This document shows, piece by piece, positions 15,857-24,606 of a stretch of 64,000 nucleotides of DNA (the first letter of the stretch is position 1; the number at the start of each line of letters is the position of its first letter). The notes below the pieces were generated by a model, which was not told the origin of the DNA, searched no databases, and saw only the letters and a program-made list of their open reading frames with translations. Made by a program: the position numbers and the translations under genes. The stretch lies in contig NZ_FUYC01000005.1 of assembly GCF_900167125.1 (NCBI RefSeq), positions 62,001-126,000 of the forward strand. The letters are read 5' to 3'. Source of the stretch: Paucidesulfovibrio gracilis DSM 16080 (GTDB lineage: Bacteria; Desulfobacterota; Desulfovibrionia; Desulfovibrionales; Desulfovibrionaceae).

Positions 15857-17920
15857 ATGCCGGTACAAATTCTCAAACGTGACGGTTGCATTGAGACCTG
15901 GTCCACCAGGCGCATTGCCGACGCCATCTTCAAAGCGCTCAAAAACAGCGGTATCAAGGATCCGCTCCTGGCGGACCGGCTGGCCCGCAAGGTGGAAAAA
16001 AAACTCGACGGCGTGGATGTGCCCGAACAAGAGCAGGTGCAGGACATGGTCCAGCAGGTGCTCATGGAGGCGCGCCTCTACAAAGTGGCGGAACGCTACA
16101 TCATCTACCGTGAGAAACGCCGCGAACTGCGCAGCCAGGACCAGGCCTTTCTGGACATTTCCGCCGTCACCGAAGGCTACCTCGACAACGTGGACTGGCG
16201 CGTGAACGAAAACTCCAACATGGTGCACTCGTTCCAGGGGCTGATCCTGCACATGGCCGGTGCGGTGCAGGCCCGTTACGTGCTGGAAAAATATCCCGAG
16301 GAAGTACGCATGGCCCACAACCACGGCTACTTCCACATTCACGACCTGTCCTTTGGCCTGGCCGGATACTGCTCGGGCTGGAGCCTGCGCGACCTGCTCC
16401 TGGAAGGATTCAACCTCCGGGACCGTTGTTCCTCCACCCCGGCCAAGCATTTTGACGCGGCCTGCGGCCAGATGGTCAATTTCCTGGGGACGCTGCAAAA
16501 CGAATGGGCCGGCGCCCAGGCCTTCAACAACGTGGACACCTATCTCGCGCCCTTTGTCCGCTACGACGGCCTGGATTACGCCACCGTGAAGCAGCAGGTG
16601 CAAAAGCTGCTGCACAATCTCAACGCCACGTCCCGCTGGGGCGGACAAAGCCCGTTCACCAACTTTACCTTCGACTTTGTGCCCCCTTCGCACATCGCCA
16701 ACGAACCCATCATCATCGGCGGGGAATACCAGGATTCCACCTACGGCGAATATGCCGAGGAAATGGCCATGATCAACCGGGCCTTCCTGGAGGTCATGCT
16801 TGAGGGCGACGCGGACGGACGCATCTTCTCCTTCCCCATCCCCACGTACAACGTGACCAAGGACTTCCCCTGGGATTCCGAGGAAGGCAAACTCCTGCTG
16901 CAAATGACCGCCAAATACGGTGCGCCCTACTTCCAGAACTTCATCAACTCGGACCTGAACCCCGAGGATGTGCGTTCCATGTGCTGCCGTCTCCAGATGG
17001 ACCTGCGGGAAATCCGCAAGAAAACCGGCGGACTGTTCGGCGCGGGCGACCTCACCGGCTCCATCGGCGTGGTCACTTTGAACCTGCCCAAGCTGGCCTA
17101 CCTGGCCCACAATGAGGACGATTTCCTGGATCTGGTCACGGAATACGCGGAACTGGCCAGGGACTCCCTGGAATACAAGCGCAAGTTCGTGCAGCAAAAC
17201 CTGGAAGCGGGCATGTTCCCGTTCTCGCGCCGCTACCTCAAAAACGGCTTCAGCGGACACTTCTCCACCATCGGACTCATCGGCGGACACGAGGCCTGCA
17301 TGAACCTGCTGGAAAAAGGCATCGACACCGAGGCCGGATCCCGGCTCATGCAGCGCGTGCTCAACCATCTGCGCGAACTGGTGGTGCGCTTTCAGGAGGA
17401 GACCGGCAACCTCTACAACCTGGAAGCCACGCCCGGCGAAGGCACCTGCTACCGCCTGGCCAAGATCGACAAGGAACTCTACAACGATATCCACACCTCG
17501 GGCGAGGAAGTGCCGTACTACACCAACTCCACCCTGCTGCCCGTGGGCGTGACCTCGGACGTGTTCTTTGCCCTGGAACACCAGGACAAGCTCCAGACCC
17601 TCTACAATGGGGGAACCGTGTTCCACACCTTCCTGGGTGAGGCCGCCCCGGACGAGGAGAGCGTCAAAAACTTCCTGATCAAGTCCATGAGCCTGACCAA
17701 AATCCCGTACCTGTCCGTGACCCCCACCTTCTCGGTGTGCAAAGACCACGGTTACATCTACGGCGAGCACTTCGCCTGCCCCACCTGCGGGGAGGAAACC
17801 GAGGTCTATACCCGCGTGGTGGGCTACTACCGCCCGGTTTCCCGCTGGAACAAGGGCAAGCAGGAGGAGTACCGCGAACGCGTGGAATACGGCATGAACT
17901 CCTTTTGCACCACCTGCTGA
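15857..17920 (+). CDS. nrdD: Anaerobic (class III) ribonucleoside-triphosphate reductase
   Basis: A 687-residue glycyl-radical enzyme that reduces ribonucleotides to deoxyribonucleotides without oxygen. An N-terminal ATP-cone runs over residues about 3-95 (ILKRDGCIETWSTRRIADAI). A catalytic barrel and a C-terminal zinc-binding region (CKDHGYIYGEHFACPTCG) follow. The glycyl-radical loop contains RVVGYYRPVSRWNKG, and the chain ends in a CTTC pair. The ATG at 15857 is used; the open frame upstream only reads through the riboswitch. No nrdG activase gene is adjacent, although one is required for radical formation. Confidence 0.95.
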   Translation: MPVQILKRDGCIETWSTRRIADAIFKALKNSGIKDPLLADRLARKVEKKLDGVDVPEQEQVQDMVQQVLMEARLYKVAERYIIYREKRRELRSQDQAFLDISAVTEGYLDNVDWRVNENSNMVHSFQGLILHMAGAVQARYVLEKYPEEVRMAHNHGYFHIHDLSFGLAGYCSGWSLRDLLLEGFNLRDRCSSTPAKHFDAACGQMVNFLGTLQNEWAGAQAFNNVDTYLAPFVRYDGLDYATVKQQVQKLLHNLNATSRWGGQSPFTNFTFDFVPPSHIANEPIIIGGEYQDSTYGEYAEEMAMINRAFLEVMLEGDADGRIFSFPIPTYNVTKDFPWDSEEGKLLLQMTAKYGAPYFQNFINSDLNPEDVRSMCCRLQMDLREIRKKTGGLFGAGDLTGSIGVVTLNLPKLAYLAHNEDDFLDLVTEYAELARDSLEYKRKFVQQNLEAGMFPFSRRYLKNGFSGHFSTIGLIGGHEACMNLLEKGIDTEAGSRLMQRVLNHLRELVVRFQEETGNLYNLEATPGEGTCYRLAKIDKELYNDIHTSGEEVPYYTNSTLLPVGVTSDVFFALEHQDKLQTLYNGGTVFHTFLGEAAPDEESVKNFLIKSMSLTKIPYLSVTPTFSVCKDHGYIYGEHFACPTCGEETEVYTRVVGYYRPVSRWNKGKQEEYRERVEYGMNSFCTTC

Positions 17921-17947
17921 TTTCGGGACGTGCAAGGGGGAACAGCG

Positions 17948-18187
17948 ATGATCCTGGACGCCAACCAGCTTGCGGCCATCCGCCAGCGCAACGACGAGGA
18001 ACTGCGGCTCGGCCCGCGTGCAACCCACGGCTACCCCGCCCGTACCGTGCAGGATCTGCTGCACACGGTGGAGGCCATGAAGCGCGAAAAGCGCAAGTGG
18101 AAAAAGCTGGCCCAGGCCCGGGGCAAGGCACTGGCGGACATCCGGGAACTGGCCTCCAAGACGGGCAACGGCGGTTCCGGCGGCTGA
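17948..18187 (+). CDS. Small basic protein of unknown function downstream of nrdD
   Basis: A 79-residue hydrophilic protein with a lysine/arginine-rich helical centre (TVEAMKREKRKWKKLAQARGKALADIREL) and a glycine/serine tail. I do not recognise it. The ATG at 17948 follows an AAGGGGG site; an earlier in-frame ATG has none. It is 27 bases after nrdD and before a terminator, so it belongs to the riboswitch-controlled transcript. It is too short, and has no CxxxCxxC motif, to be the NrdG activase. Confidence 0.7.
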   Translation: MILDANQLAAIRQRNDEELRLGPRATHGYPARTVQDLLHTVEAMKREKRKWKKLAQARGKALADIRELASKTGNGGSGG

Positions 18188-18219
18188 TCCCGCAAGCCCG
18201 ACCCCTTCGCTCAAATACG

Positions 18220-18256
18220 ACTCCCGTCCTGCACGCAGGGCGGGAGTTTTCTTTTC
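18220..18256 (+). terminator. Intrinsic terminator of the nrdD transcript
   Basis: The arms ACTCCCG and CGGGAGT, extended by CCTGC/GCAGG, are followed by a T-rich tract. It lies about 30 bases after the small gene. Confidence 0.8.
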
Positions 18257-18330
18257 CCGCGTCCATCCTTCAGCATCACGGGCATGCGCTTTTCCGTTGA
18301 CGAACGGCGCGTGCTCGGCAACCATTGCCC

Positions 18331-18822
18331 ATGGTCCATCGCATCCATCGCATCCATCGCATCCAAACCCTGCCCGTGACACCGGACAAGGCCTGGGACT
18401 TTTTTTCCGACCCGTGCAACCTGGCGCGCATCACCCCGCCCTGGATGGATTTCCGCATTGTTTCCGGCTGTGCGGACCACACCTATCCCGGCCAGATCAT
18501 CGAATACCGGGTCCGGCCCTTCCCCCTGGTACGGCTGGGCTGGCTCACGGAGATCACCCAGGCCCGGTCCCCGGTGTTCTTTGTGGACGAACAACGGCGC
18601 GGTCCCTATGCCTTTTGGCACCACCAGCATCACTTTGCAGCCGTAGAAAACGGTGCCGCCGTGCGCATGACCGACCTGGTGCACTGGGCCTTGCCCTGGT
18701 ACGCCCTGCCGGTCCGCGCCCTGGTGCGCCGACGGTTGCGGATCATTTTCGACTACCGGCAACACGCGCTGGAACGGCTTCTGGGCCGTGCCGAACAAGG
18801 GGAAGACGCATGCCGGGCGTAA
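18331..18822 (+). CDS. SRPBCC (START-like) family protein
   Basis: A 163-residue protein of the polyketide cyclase/START-like superfamily. It has the typical opening (TLPVTPDKAWDFFSDPCNLARITPPWMDF) and a C-terminal amphipathic helix. Such proteins bind hydrophobic ligands in a helix-grip fold; the ligand here is unknown. The N terminus contains three exact copies of a 9-base repeat coding His-Arg-Ile. The stop overlaps the following pseudouridine synthase start by 13 bases, so the two are translated from one message. Confidence 0.82.
   Translation: MVHRIHRIHRIQTLPVTPDKAWDFFSDPCNLARITPPWMDFRIVSGCADHTYPGQIIEYRVRPFPLVRLGWLTEITQARSPVFFVDEQRRGPYAFWHHQHHFAAVENGAAVRMTDLVHWALPWYALPVRALVRRRLRIIFDYRQHALERLLGRAEQGEDACRA
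18337..18363 (+). repeat. Three perfect 9-bp tandem repeats at the start of a gene
   Basis: CATCGCATC is repeated three times without mismatch from the third codon of the SRPBCC gene, encoding His-Arg-Ile three times. Gain or loss of a unit by slippage would keep the frame and change only the N-terminal length. Confidence 0.85.
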
Positions 18823-19742
18823 CCACCGTGCGTGTGACCCGCGCCGAGGAAGGACAGAAGCTGGTGGCTTTTTTGCGCCGCCGCGTGGGGCGCGACCTGC
18901 CCCAATCCGCATTGCTGCGCTGGATCCGCACCGGCCAGGTCCGGGTGGACGGCGGACGGAAAAAACCCTTTGACCGACTGCGTCGGGACCAGATGGTGCG
19001 CATTCCGCCGCACGACCCGCCCCAAACGTCCCCGGCCAAGGGGGACACAGCGCCCGTACCGGGCGCGCCCGAACTGAGCATCGTCCATGAGGACCGCGAC
19101 CTGCTGGTCCTGCACAAACCCGCAGGATTGCCCGCCCACGGCGGCACAGGACACACGGATTCCGTGGCCGCACGTCTGGCCGTACGCCATGCGGACGCCC
19201 CGTTTACGCCCACGCTGGCCCACCGGCTGGACCGCGACACCTCGGGCCTGCTCCTGGCCGCCAAAAGCTACGCCATGCTCCAACAGCTTCAATCCGCCAT
19301 ACAGGACGGCGCGCTGGAAAAAACGTACCTTGCCTGGACCTGGGGAGACTGGCCCATGCAAGAGGAGACCACGCTTCGCGATCAGATGGAAAAAGCCGGT
19401 CCCCAGGGACGGGAGCGCATGCAAACCGGCCAGGGCAAGACCGCGCTGGCCAGGGTGCGCCCCGTACGACGCATGGATCCGGGCCGGGGTCAAATTTCCG
19501 CCACCCTTCTGGCCGTGACCCTGCTCACAGGCCGTACGCATCAAATCCGGGTTCAGCTGGCCAGCCGGGGGCATGCGCTGGTGGGGGACCGCAAATACGG
19601 TCCGCAACACCCGGCAACCCCGCGAAACACCGGGCTGTTGCTCCACGCCTGCCGTCTGCGCCTACAGGACAGGCAGTGGCTGCTGCCCCCGGACTGGTCC
19701 GCTCCATGGAACATTTCGGAACGCATCCTGCATATGCTTTAA
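18810..19742 (+). CDS. RluA-family RNA pseudouridine synthase
   Basis: A 310-residue enzyme that isomerises uridine to pseudouridine in rRNA or tRNA. An N-terminal S4 RNA-binding domain covers residues about 8-65. The catalytic domain has the HRLDRDTSGLLL motif with the nucleophilic Asp141, and LLTGRTHQIRVQLASRGHALVGDRKYG near the C terminus. This fits the RluC/RluD subgroup, but the exact target base cannot be assigned. The ATG at 18810 overlaps the SRPBCC stop. Confidence 0.92.
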   Translation: MPGVTTVRVTRAEEGQKLVAFLRRRVGRDLPQSALLRWIRTGQVRVDGGRKKPFDRLRRDQMVRIPPHDPPQTSPAKGDTAPVPGAPELSIVHEDRDLLVLHKPAGLPAHGGTGHTDSVAARLAVRHADAPFTPTLAHRLDRDTSGLLLAAKSYAMLQQLQSAIQDGALEKTYLAWTWGDWPMQEETTLRDQMEKAGPQGRERMQTGQGKTALARVRPVRRMDPGRGQISATLLAVTLLTGRTHQIRVQLASRGHALVGDRKYGPQHPATPRNTGLLLHACRLRLQDRQWLLPPDWSAPWNISERILHML

Positions 19743-19789
19743 ACCAAGGTCCGACCCTGCGGTCATATTCTTTCTGGAGGAACCCGATC

Positions 19790-20359
19790 ATGCTCCGTCT
19801 TCCCCTGCCGTGCCTTCTGCTCCTGCTCCTGCTCGTTTCCGGCTGCGTCACCGCCGAAGGGGAACGTCACTATTCCGCGGACCCGCGCCCTCAGCCCGTA
19901 TTGGCCCGGGATCGCGCCCTGGCCACGGAAATACTGGGCCGGTTCGCGGACGAGGAGTTGGTGGGCCTGGGCCAGCTCAAGGCCCATGTCTACAATGGAC
20001 ACGTCTACCTTGTGGGGGAATATGAATCCGAGGAACAGCGGCGTGCGGCTCTGGATATCGTCACGGCCGTGGCCGGATCCGGCAAGGTGACCATGCGTAC
20101 CCTGCCCCTGAAGCGCGGCGGACAATGCAGCGACAGCCGCAACAATGCCCTGGCCCGGGATGTGACCGCAAAGCTCATTGCCGATTCCAAGGTACATGGG
20201 TATACAGTGGAGGTGCGCGCCATGCAGTGCCGCGAAATCGTGCTGCTCGGACTGCTTTCCGACGAAGAGGAGATAGCCCGGGCAACGTCCCTGGCGGCGC
20301 GGGTACCCGGCGTGCAACAGGTGGATTCCCTGCTCAACGTCTTTGCACCACAACCCTAG
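19790..20359 (+). CDS. BON-domain lipoprotein (first of two)
   Basis: A 189-residue lipoprotein with a leucine-rich signal and the lipobox LVSGC (Cys20). Two BON-like repeats follow (about residues 40-110 and 120-187), with the typical GHVYLVGEY and IVLLGLLSDEEEIARA segments. BON domains are thought to bind phospholipid membranes. A CTGGAGG site precedes the ATG. It is paralogous to the next lipoprotein and lies in a run of envelope genes. Confidence 0.88.
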   Translation: MLRLPLPCLLLLLLLVSGCVTAEGERHYSADPRPQPVLARDRALATEILGRFADEELVGLGQLKAHVYNGHVYLVGEYESEEQRRAALDIVTAVAGSGKVTMRTLPLKRGGQCSDSRNNALARDVTAKLIADSKVHGYTVEVRAMQCREIVLLGLLSDEEEIARATSLAARVPGVQQVDSLLNVFAPQP

Positions 20360-20515
20360 CCCGCCATTGAAAAAAGCAAACCCGCAGGCTGCTCAAAAAT
20401 GGTCGGACGCTGGGCGAAAAACGGTCGAGGTTACAACGTACTGGCTGTACGAAAAAATTTTTACAACACCGGCACAGAGTGCCGTTTCCGGGCAGCCTGC
20501 TGGGGAGTATTTCAG

Positions 20516-21061
20516 ATGCAACGTGCCCTCTATTTCTTCCTGTTTTGCCTGCTGCTGATCTCGGCCACGGGCTGCACCGCCTACAAAGTGGCCATGGACG
20601 AACGCAGCCTCGGACAGATTTACGACGATGAGGAAATCACCTTCAAAGTGGAAAAAGAACTGCTCAACGACAAGGACGTGAGCTACCTGGACTTCAAGGC
20701 CTTCACCTACCTGGGCCGCGTCTACCTCGTGGGCGAATACGAGGACACCTACCAGCGCGACCGCGCTGTGCGGCTGGCCCGTGGAGTGGAAGGCGTTCGC
20801 TCCGTGACCACCTATCTGCTGCCCAAGCAGGACGTGGCCAACTGCGGCACCGCTACCAGCGTGCGCATTGGCGCGGAGCTGGACAAAAATCTGCTGGAAG
20901 ATTCGGACGTAAGCGGCACCAACGTGGATACCAAGATTGTACAATGCAACGCCGTGCTGCTCGGACTGGTCTCCTCCCAGACCGAAATTTCCCGGGCCGA
21001 ATCCATCGCCCGCAACGTACCCGGCGTCCGCCAGGTCAAAAACTTCCTGCGGGTACGCTGA
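20516..21061 (+). CDS. BON-domain lipoprotein (second of two)
   Basis: A 181-residue lipoprotein with a signal peptide and lipobox SATGC (Cys20), and the same two-BON architecture as its upstream neighbour (GRVYLVGEYEDTYQRDRAV; NAVLLGLVSSQTEISRAESIA). The two genes probably arose by duplication, but their sequences have diverged considerably. A GGGGAG site lies nine bases before the ATG. It is followed at 22 bases by an NlpC/P60 lipoprotein, so a shared role in envelope integrity is likely. Confidence 0.88.
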   Translation: MQRALYFFLFCLLLISATGCTAYKVAMDERSLGQIYDDEEITFKVEKELLNDKDVSYLDFKAFTYLGRVYLVGEYEDTYQRDRAVRLARGVEGVRSVTTYLLPKQDVANCGTATSVRIGAELDKNLLEDSDVSGTNVDTKIVQCNAVLLGLVSSQTEISRAESIARNVPGVRQVKNFLRVR

Positions 21062-21082
21062 CCCGCTCCGGAGGCAGGCAGC

Positions 21083-21631
21083 ATGCGTCGCCCGTTCCCA
21101 CACACCGCGTCCGGCCTTTTGGTCAGGATCCGGTCCGCCCTGTGGATCGCGGTGCTTGGCGCGGCGCTGCTGCCCCTCACGGCCTGCGGCGTGCTGGACT
21201 TCGGCAAGGCCCGGCTCCCCGGCGGACATGCCGGTCCGTCCTCGCACCCCGTGGTGCGGACCGCGCAGTCCGCCATCGGCATCCCCTACCGCTGGGGCGG
21301 CGACACCCCGCGCGAGGGCTTCGACTGCTCCGGGCTGGTCCACTGGGCCTACGCCCGGCACGGCGTGCGCCTGCCGCGTCCCAGCTGGCAGCAGATTCGG
21401 GCCGGATTCGCCGTCCCCCGCAGCCAGGTCATGGCCGGGGATCTGGTCTTCTTTAAAATCGTGCAGGGCCGGAGCTACCATGTGGGCATTTCCACGGGTC
21501 GCGGCACCTTCATCCACAGCCCCAAATCCGGCTCCCGCGTACGCGAAAGCTCTCTCTCCAACAGCTATTGGCAGAGCCATTACGTCACAGCCCGCCGGGT
21601 GGCCCGGCCCGCCACGGCCGCCCATCCCTGA
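21083..21631 (+). CDS. NlpC/P60 peptidoglycan hydrolase lipoprotein
   Basis: A 182-residue lipoprotein with lipobox LTAC (Cys35) and an NlpC/P60 papain-like domain. The catalytic Cys82 lies in FDCSGLVHWAY, the catalytic His in SYHVGIST, and a third polar site in FIHSPKSG. Family members cut the D-Glu-diaminopimelate bond in peptide stems (Spr/MepS-like). A GGAGG site precedes the ATG. Its place between BON lipoproteins and a TolQ/TolR pair suggests a module for cell-wall remodelling at the outer membrane. Confidence 0.9.
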   Translation: MRRPFPHTASGLLVRIRSALWIAVLGAALLPLTACGVLDFGKARLPGGHAGPSSHPVVRTAQSAIGIPYRWGGDTPREGFDCSGLVHWAYARHGVRLPRPSWQQIRAGFAVPRSQVMAGDLVFFKIVQGRSYHVGISTGRGTFIHSPKSGSRVRESSLSNSYWQSHYVTARRVARPATAAHP

Positions 21632-21773
21632 CCTCCGGCAACGCGGCACACGCTATCCAGGCGCTCCCGCGCCGCTTCTTCCGAGATATCCTCCTTTTGC
21701 GCATCCCTGCTTGCGCTCGGCCTGCATTGGATTTAGGAAAGGAAAAGGTACGCACGAGAGCGAGGAGCGCACA

Positions 21774-22487
21774 ATGGAACCCATGTCGGACAGCGGATTC
21801 TGGACCCTGGTGTTGGAAACCGGCCCCGTGATCAAAGCCGTGTTCGCGGTGTTGCTGGCCATGTCCCTGGCCAGCTGGAGCCTGATTTTTCTAAAATGGT
21901 ACGAACTGCGCAAGGTCCGCGCCCAGGCGCGGGAGGACCGCCGGGCCTTTTCCCGTCCGGGCGGCCTGCGTGAGGCCATGGCCGGCATCAACCAACGGCC
22001 CGAAGCCGCTCCTTCCCGGCGCGTTGCCGAACAGGGCGGCCAGGAATTGCAACGCATGGCCGAACTGGACCTGGACCCGGGCCTCAAAGGACGCGTGGTG
22101 CTGGACTGCGTACGCCACGCCCTGCAGGATGAGGTGCAGGCCCAGGGCGACAGGCTGCACGGTTCCCTGTCCCTGCTGGCCACGGTGGGCAACGTGGCGC
22201 CCCTGCTCGGCCTCTTCGGCACGGTATGGGGCATCATGAACTCCTTCAGCCACATCACGGGCGGAGCGGACCTGGTCAGCGGCGTGGCCCCGGGACTGGC
22301 CGAAGCCCTCTCCACCACGGCTTTCGGGTTGATCGTGGCCATACCCGCCGTACTCGCCCACAACGCCTACATCAAACAGCTCGGCAACATCGAAGCGGAA
22401 CTAGCGGCCCTGTCCGGCGCGTTCATGAACCGCGTCAAGGAACGCTTTTCCGAATATCTGACCTGCGCTCCCGCCCCGGAGGAATAA
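21774..22487 (+). CDS. tolQ: TolQ/ExbB-type proton channel protein
   Basis: A 237-residue MotA/TolQ/ExbB family protein. The first membrane helix is near residues 17-37, and the conserved pair of helices contains NVAPLLGLFGTVWGIM and ALSTTAFGLIVAIPAVLAHN. The ATG at 21774 has a GAGGAG site; a much longer frame upstream merely overlaps the NlpC gene. With the TolR-like protein it should form a proton-driven stator. TolB and Pal genes are not nearby, so Tol versus Exb naming is not certain. Confidence 0.9.
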   Translation: MEPMSDSGFWTLVLETGPVIKAVFAVLLAMSLASWSLIFLKWYELRKVRAQAREDRRAFSRPGGLREAMAGINQRPEAAPSRRVAEQGGQELQRMAELDLDPGLKGRVVLDCVRHALQDEVQAQGDRLHGSLSLLATVGNVAPLLGLFGTVWGIMNSFSHITGGADLVSGVAPGLAEALSTTAFGLIVAIPAVLAHNAYIKQLGNIEAELAALSGAFMNRVKERFSEYLTCAPAPEE

Positions 22488-22488
22488 G

Positions 22489-22929
22489 ATGGCCCAACGC
22501 AGCCGCCGACGGTATCTTACGGAAATCAACACCACGCCCTTTGTGGACGTGATGCTCGTGCTCCTGGTGTTCGTCATGGTGGGGGCCGCGGTCAAAGGCG
22601 AGGGCGTGCAGGTGGATCTGCCCCGCACCCGCACCGTGGAATCCCTGCCCAAAGGCAGCGGGCACTTCGTGCTGACCATGGACGCGGACGCCCGGCTCTT
22701 TCTGGACCAGGAAGAAGTGCCGCGGGATCATCTGCGCGAATACATGATTCAGCGAGTGCTCAAACAGGACAAGGCGCTGTTCCTGCGGGCCGACCAAAGC
22801 GTACCCTACGGCGACGTGGTCCGGGTCATGGCGGAAATCCGCGAGGCCGGCGTGCCGCACATCGGCATTGTGGCCGAGGAGGAAGACGGCGCGGACACGG
22901 CCCGAGACGCCGCCCAAAGCGGGGAATGA
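22489..22929 (+). CDS. tolR: TolR/ExbD-type protein
   Basis: A 146-residue ExbD/TolR family protein. A single helix near residues 17-38 carries the essential Asp20 in TTPFVDVMLVLLVFVMVG, and a periplasmic domain follows (VRVMAEIREAGVPHIGIV). It starts one base after the tolQ stop and ends one base before the next gene, so the three genes form a tight operon. Confidence 0.92.
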   Translation: MAQRSRRRYLTEINTTPFVDVMLVLLVFVMVGAAVKGEGVQVDLPRTRTVESLPKGSGHFVLTMDADARLFLDQEEVPRDHLREYMIQRVLKQDKALFLRADQSVPYGDVVRVMAEIREAGVPHIGIVAEEEDGADTARDAAQSGE

Positions 22930-22930
22930 G

Positions 22931-23605
22931 ATGACTGCCCGTCCGTCCGCCCGCGTCCTGGCCTGGAGCCTTTCCCTGGCGCTGCATCTCGCCACGCTGC
23001 TCCTGGCCCTGTTCCTCACGTCCCCCATCGCCTTCAAGCAACTGGCGGGCATGCAGCTCACGGAAGACGAACTGGCCGCCATGATGCCGCCGGAATATCT
23101 GGCTCCCCCGGAAGACATGGGCGCCATCCCCATCAGCCCCAACAAGGTGCTCGTGGACTACGGCGGACGTACGCCCGAGGAGGAGGAGCTGTACCGCGAG
23201 TTTGCCGAGGCCGGGGGCATGGTGGGCGCACTCCAGTCCACATCCTACGGACCCAAGGTGCGCTTCGGCGCCACCCTGTTCGACAACTATCATTCCTACT
23301 ATGTGGGGGGATTGGTGGGGCATTTCCGCACGGCGGACGGCCTGGACGTGTTCATTGTGGACGGCCGCAAGGATCCCCGTGTGGAAAAGCTGATCCTGCA
23401 TGTGCCGGATCGCGGCTTCACCCGCGCCCTCACCGAATACAACAGCCGCTACATCTACACCTACGGCCCGAGCCTGCTCACGCCCAAGCCCGTGCGGGGT
23501 ACGGTCATGTTCATGGGAGACGGGGACAAAATCCACCGGCTGCTCTGGATGCCCGCAACAGGCAAGGCGCTCTACCCGGAACGGGTCTACCACCGGCCGC
23601 AATAA
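22931..23605 (+). CDS. TolA/TonB-position membrane-anchored protein of unknown type
   Basis: A 224-residue protein with a short cytoplasmic N terminus, one membrane helix (residues about 10-30, WSLSLALHLATLLLALFL) resembling a TonB/TolA anchor, and a periplasmic C-terminal domain. It occupies the place of TolA after TolQ and TolR. The C-terminal region (GRKDPRVEKLILHVPDRGFTRAL onward) lacks the obvious TonB or TolA signature, and there is no long proline- or alanine-rich spacer. It may be a short, divergent energy transducer; the function is inferred from order only. Confidence 0.72.
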   Translation: MTARPSARVLAWSLSLALHLATLLLALFLTSPIAFKQLAGMQLTEDELAAMMPPEYLAPPEDMGAIPISPNKVLVDYGGRTPEEEELYREFAEAGGMVGALQSTSYGPKVRFGATLFDNYHSYYVGGLVGHFRTADGLDVFIVDGRKDPRVEKLILHVPDRGFTRALTEYNSRYIYTYGPSLLTPKPVRGTVMFMGDGDKIHRLLWMPATGKALYPERVYHRPQ

Positions 23606-23803
23606 TCCATCGGCACGATATCGGGCGTTCTCTTTGCCTGATCGGTAAACAATCCATCCATAGGCGGATCAAAACCATGTGCGCGCAAAGTGCGAAAAAC
23701 ACCAGGGACGACGGACACTTCCTGCGCGCGATGATGTGCTGCTTTTGAAGCAACGCAGCAAACGTGCGTTTTCAACAGCCTGTTCTCGCACCCCGCTTTC
23801 GGC

Positions 23804-24553
23804 TCACAGCTCCCGATAATCGAACGTACGGCCGTGCAACTCCGGCCAGGGATGCTCCAGCAGGTCCGCCAATTTCGATGCGGACGCCTCGGGAGTGGCC
23901 AGGAGACCTTTGGCCTTCCACGGACCAAACGTGGAGCGCACCCGCTCGGCCTGCCCTCCCTCGGCTTCCCGAGCCTGCCGCTGCATCCGGGTCTCCACGA
24001 TGCCGGGCCGGTACACCAGGGCGGTCACCTGGTCGGTTTCCACGGCCAGTTGCCGCATGTAATGCTCTTCCGCGGCCTTGGCCGCACAATAAGCCGCTGT
24101 GCCGGGCAAGGCTTTTTCCGCGGCCCCGGATCCAAAAAACACGGCCAGTCCGCCCCCTTTGCGCAGCAACAGGGGATAGCAAAACCGGGCCAACTGGTAC
24201 GCGCCCTTGACGCTGGCATCCATAACCTCGCAAAAAACGGGTTCCGGCAATTCCCAGGCGGACGGGCCAGGAGCCAGCACCCCGGCCGCATGGATGAATC
24301 CCGCAAACTGCTCCTCATCCCCGGCCCGGAGCATCAGCCGCTCCACCACCTCGGCATGGGCCACGTTTCCGGCCACGCCCTGCACCGCACCGCCTTGTTC
24401 GGCGCAGGGCTCGACCACCTCCCGCAGGCGCTTTTCCGACCGGGCCGAGAGCAACAGCCGCACTCCGCGCCCGGCCAGCTCCACGGCAAGCGCCTTACCG
24501 ATTCCGCGAGATGCCCCCGTAACGATCAGGGTTTTGTTCCGTAGCAAACTCAT
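23804..24553 (-). CDS. Short-chain dehydrogenase/reductase (SDR)
   Basis: A 249-residue Rossmann-fold oxidoreductase. The cofactor loop TGASRGIG is at residues 12-19, the HAAG segment stabilises the central sheet, and the catalytic Tyr and Lys are in YCAAK. The substrate cannot be inferred. The gene diverges from the aminotransferase across 53 bases and has only a weak GGTGA ribosome-binding site. Confidence 0.9.
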   Translation of the reverse strand: MSLLRNKTLIVTGASRGIGKALAVELAGRGVRLLLSARSEKRLREVVEPCAEQGGAVQGVAGNVAHAEVVERLMLRAGDEEQFAGFIHAAGVLAPGPSAWELPEPVFCEVMDASVKGAYQLARFCYPLLLRKGGGLAVFFGSGAAEKALPGTAAYCAAKAAEEHYMRQLAVETDQVTALVYRPGIVETRMQRQAREAEGGQAERVRSTFGPWKAKGLLATPEASASKLADLLEHPWPELHGRTFDYREL

Positions 24554-24606
24554 ATATATTCACCTTTGGTTTTCCCTTCACCTAGAATTCGTCAAAGGAT
24601 TTGATC

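Noticed and set aside
15761-18382. An 873-residue open frame on the minus strand
   Set aside because: It is the antisense shadow of nrdD and its downstream gene. Its translation has no domain pattern, and nrdD is certain.
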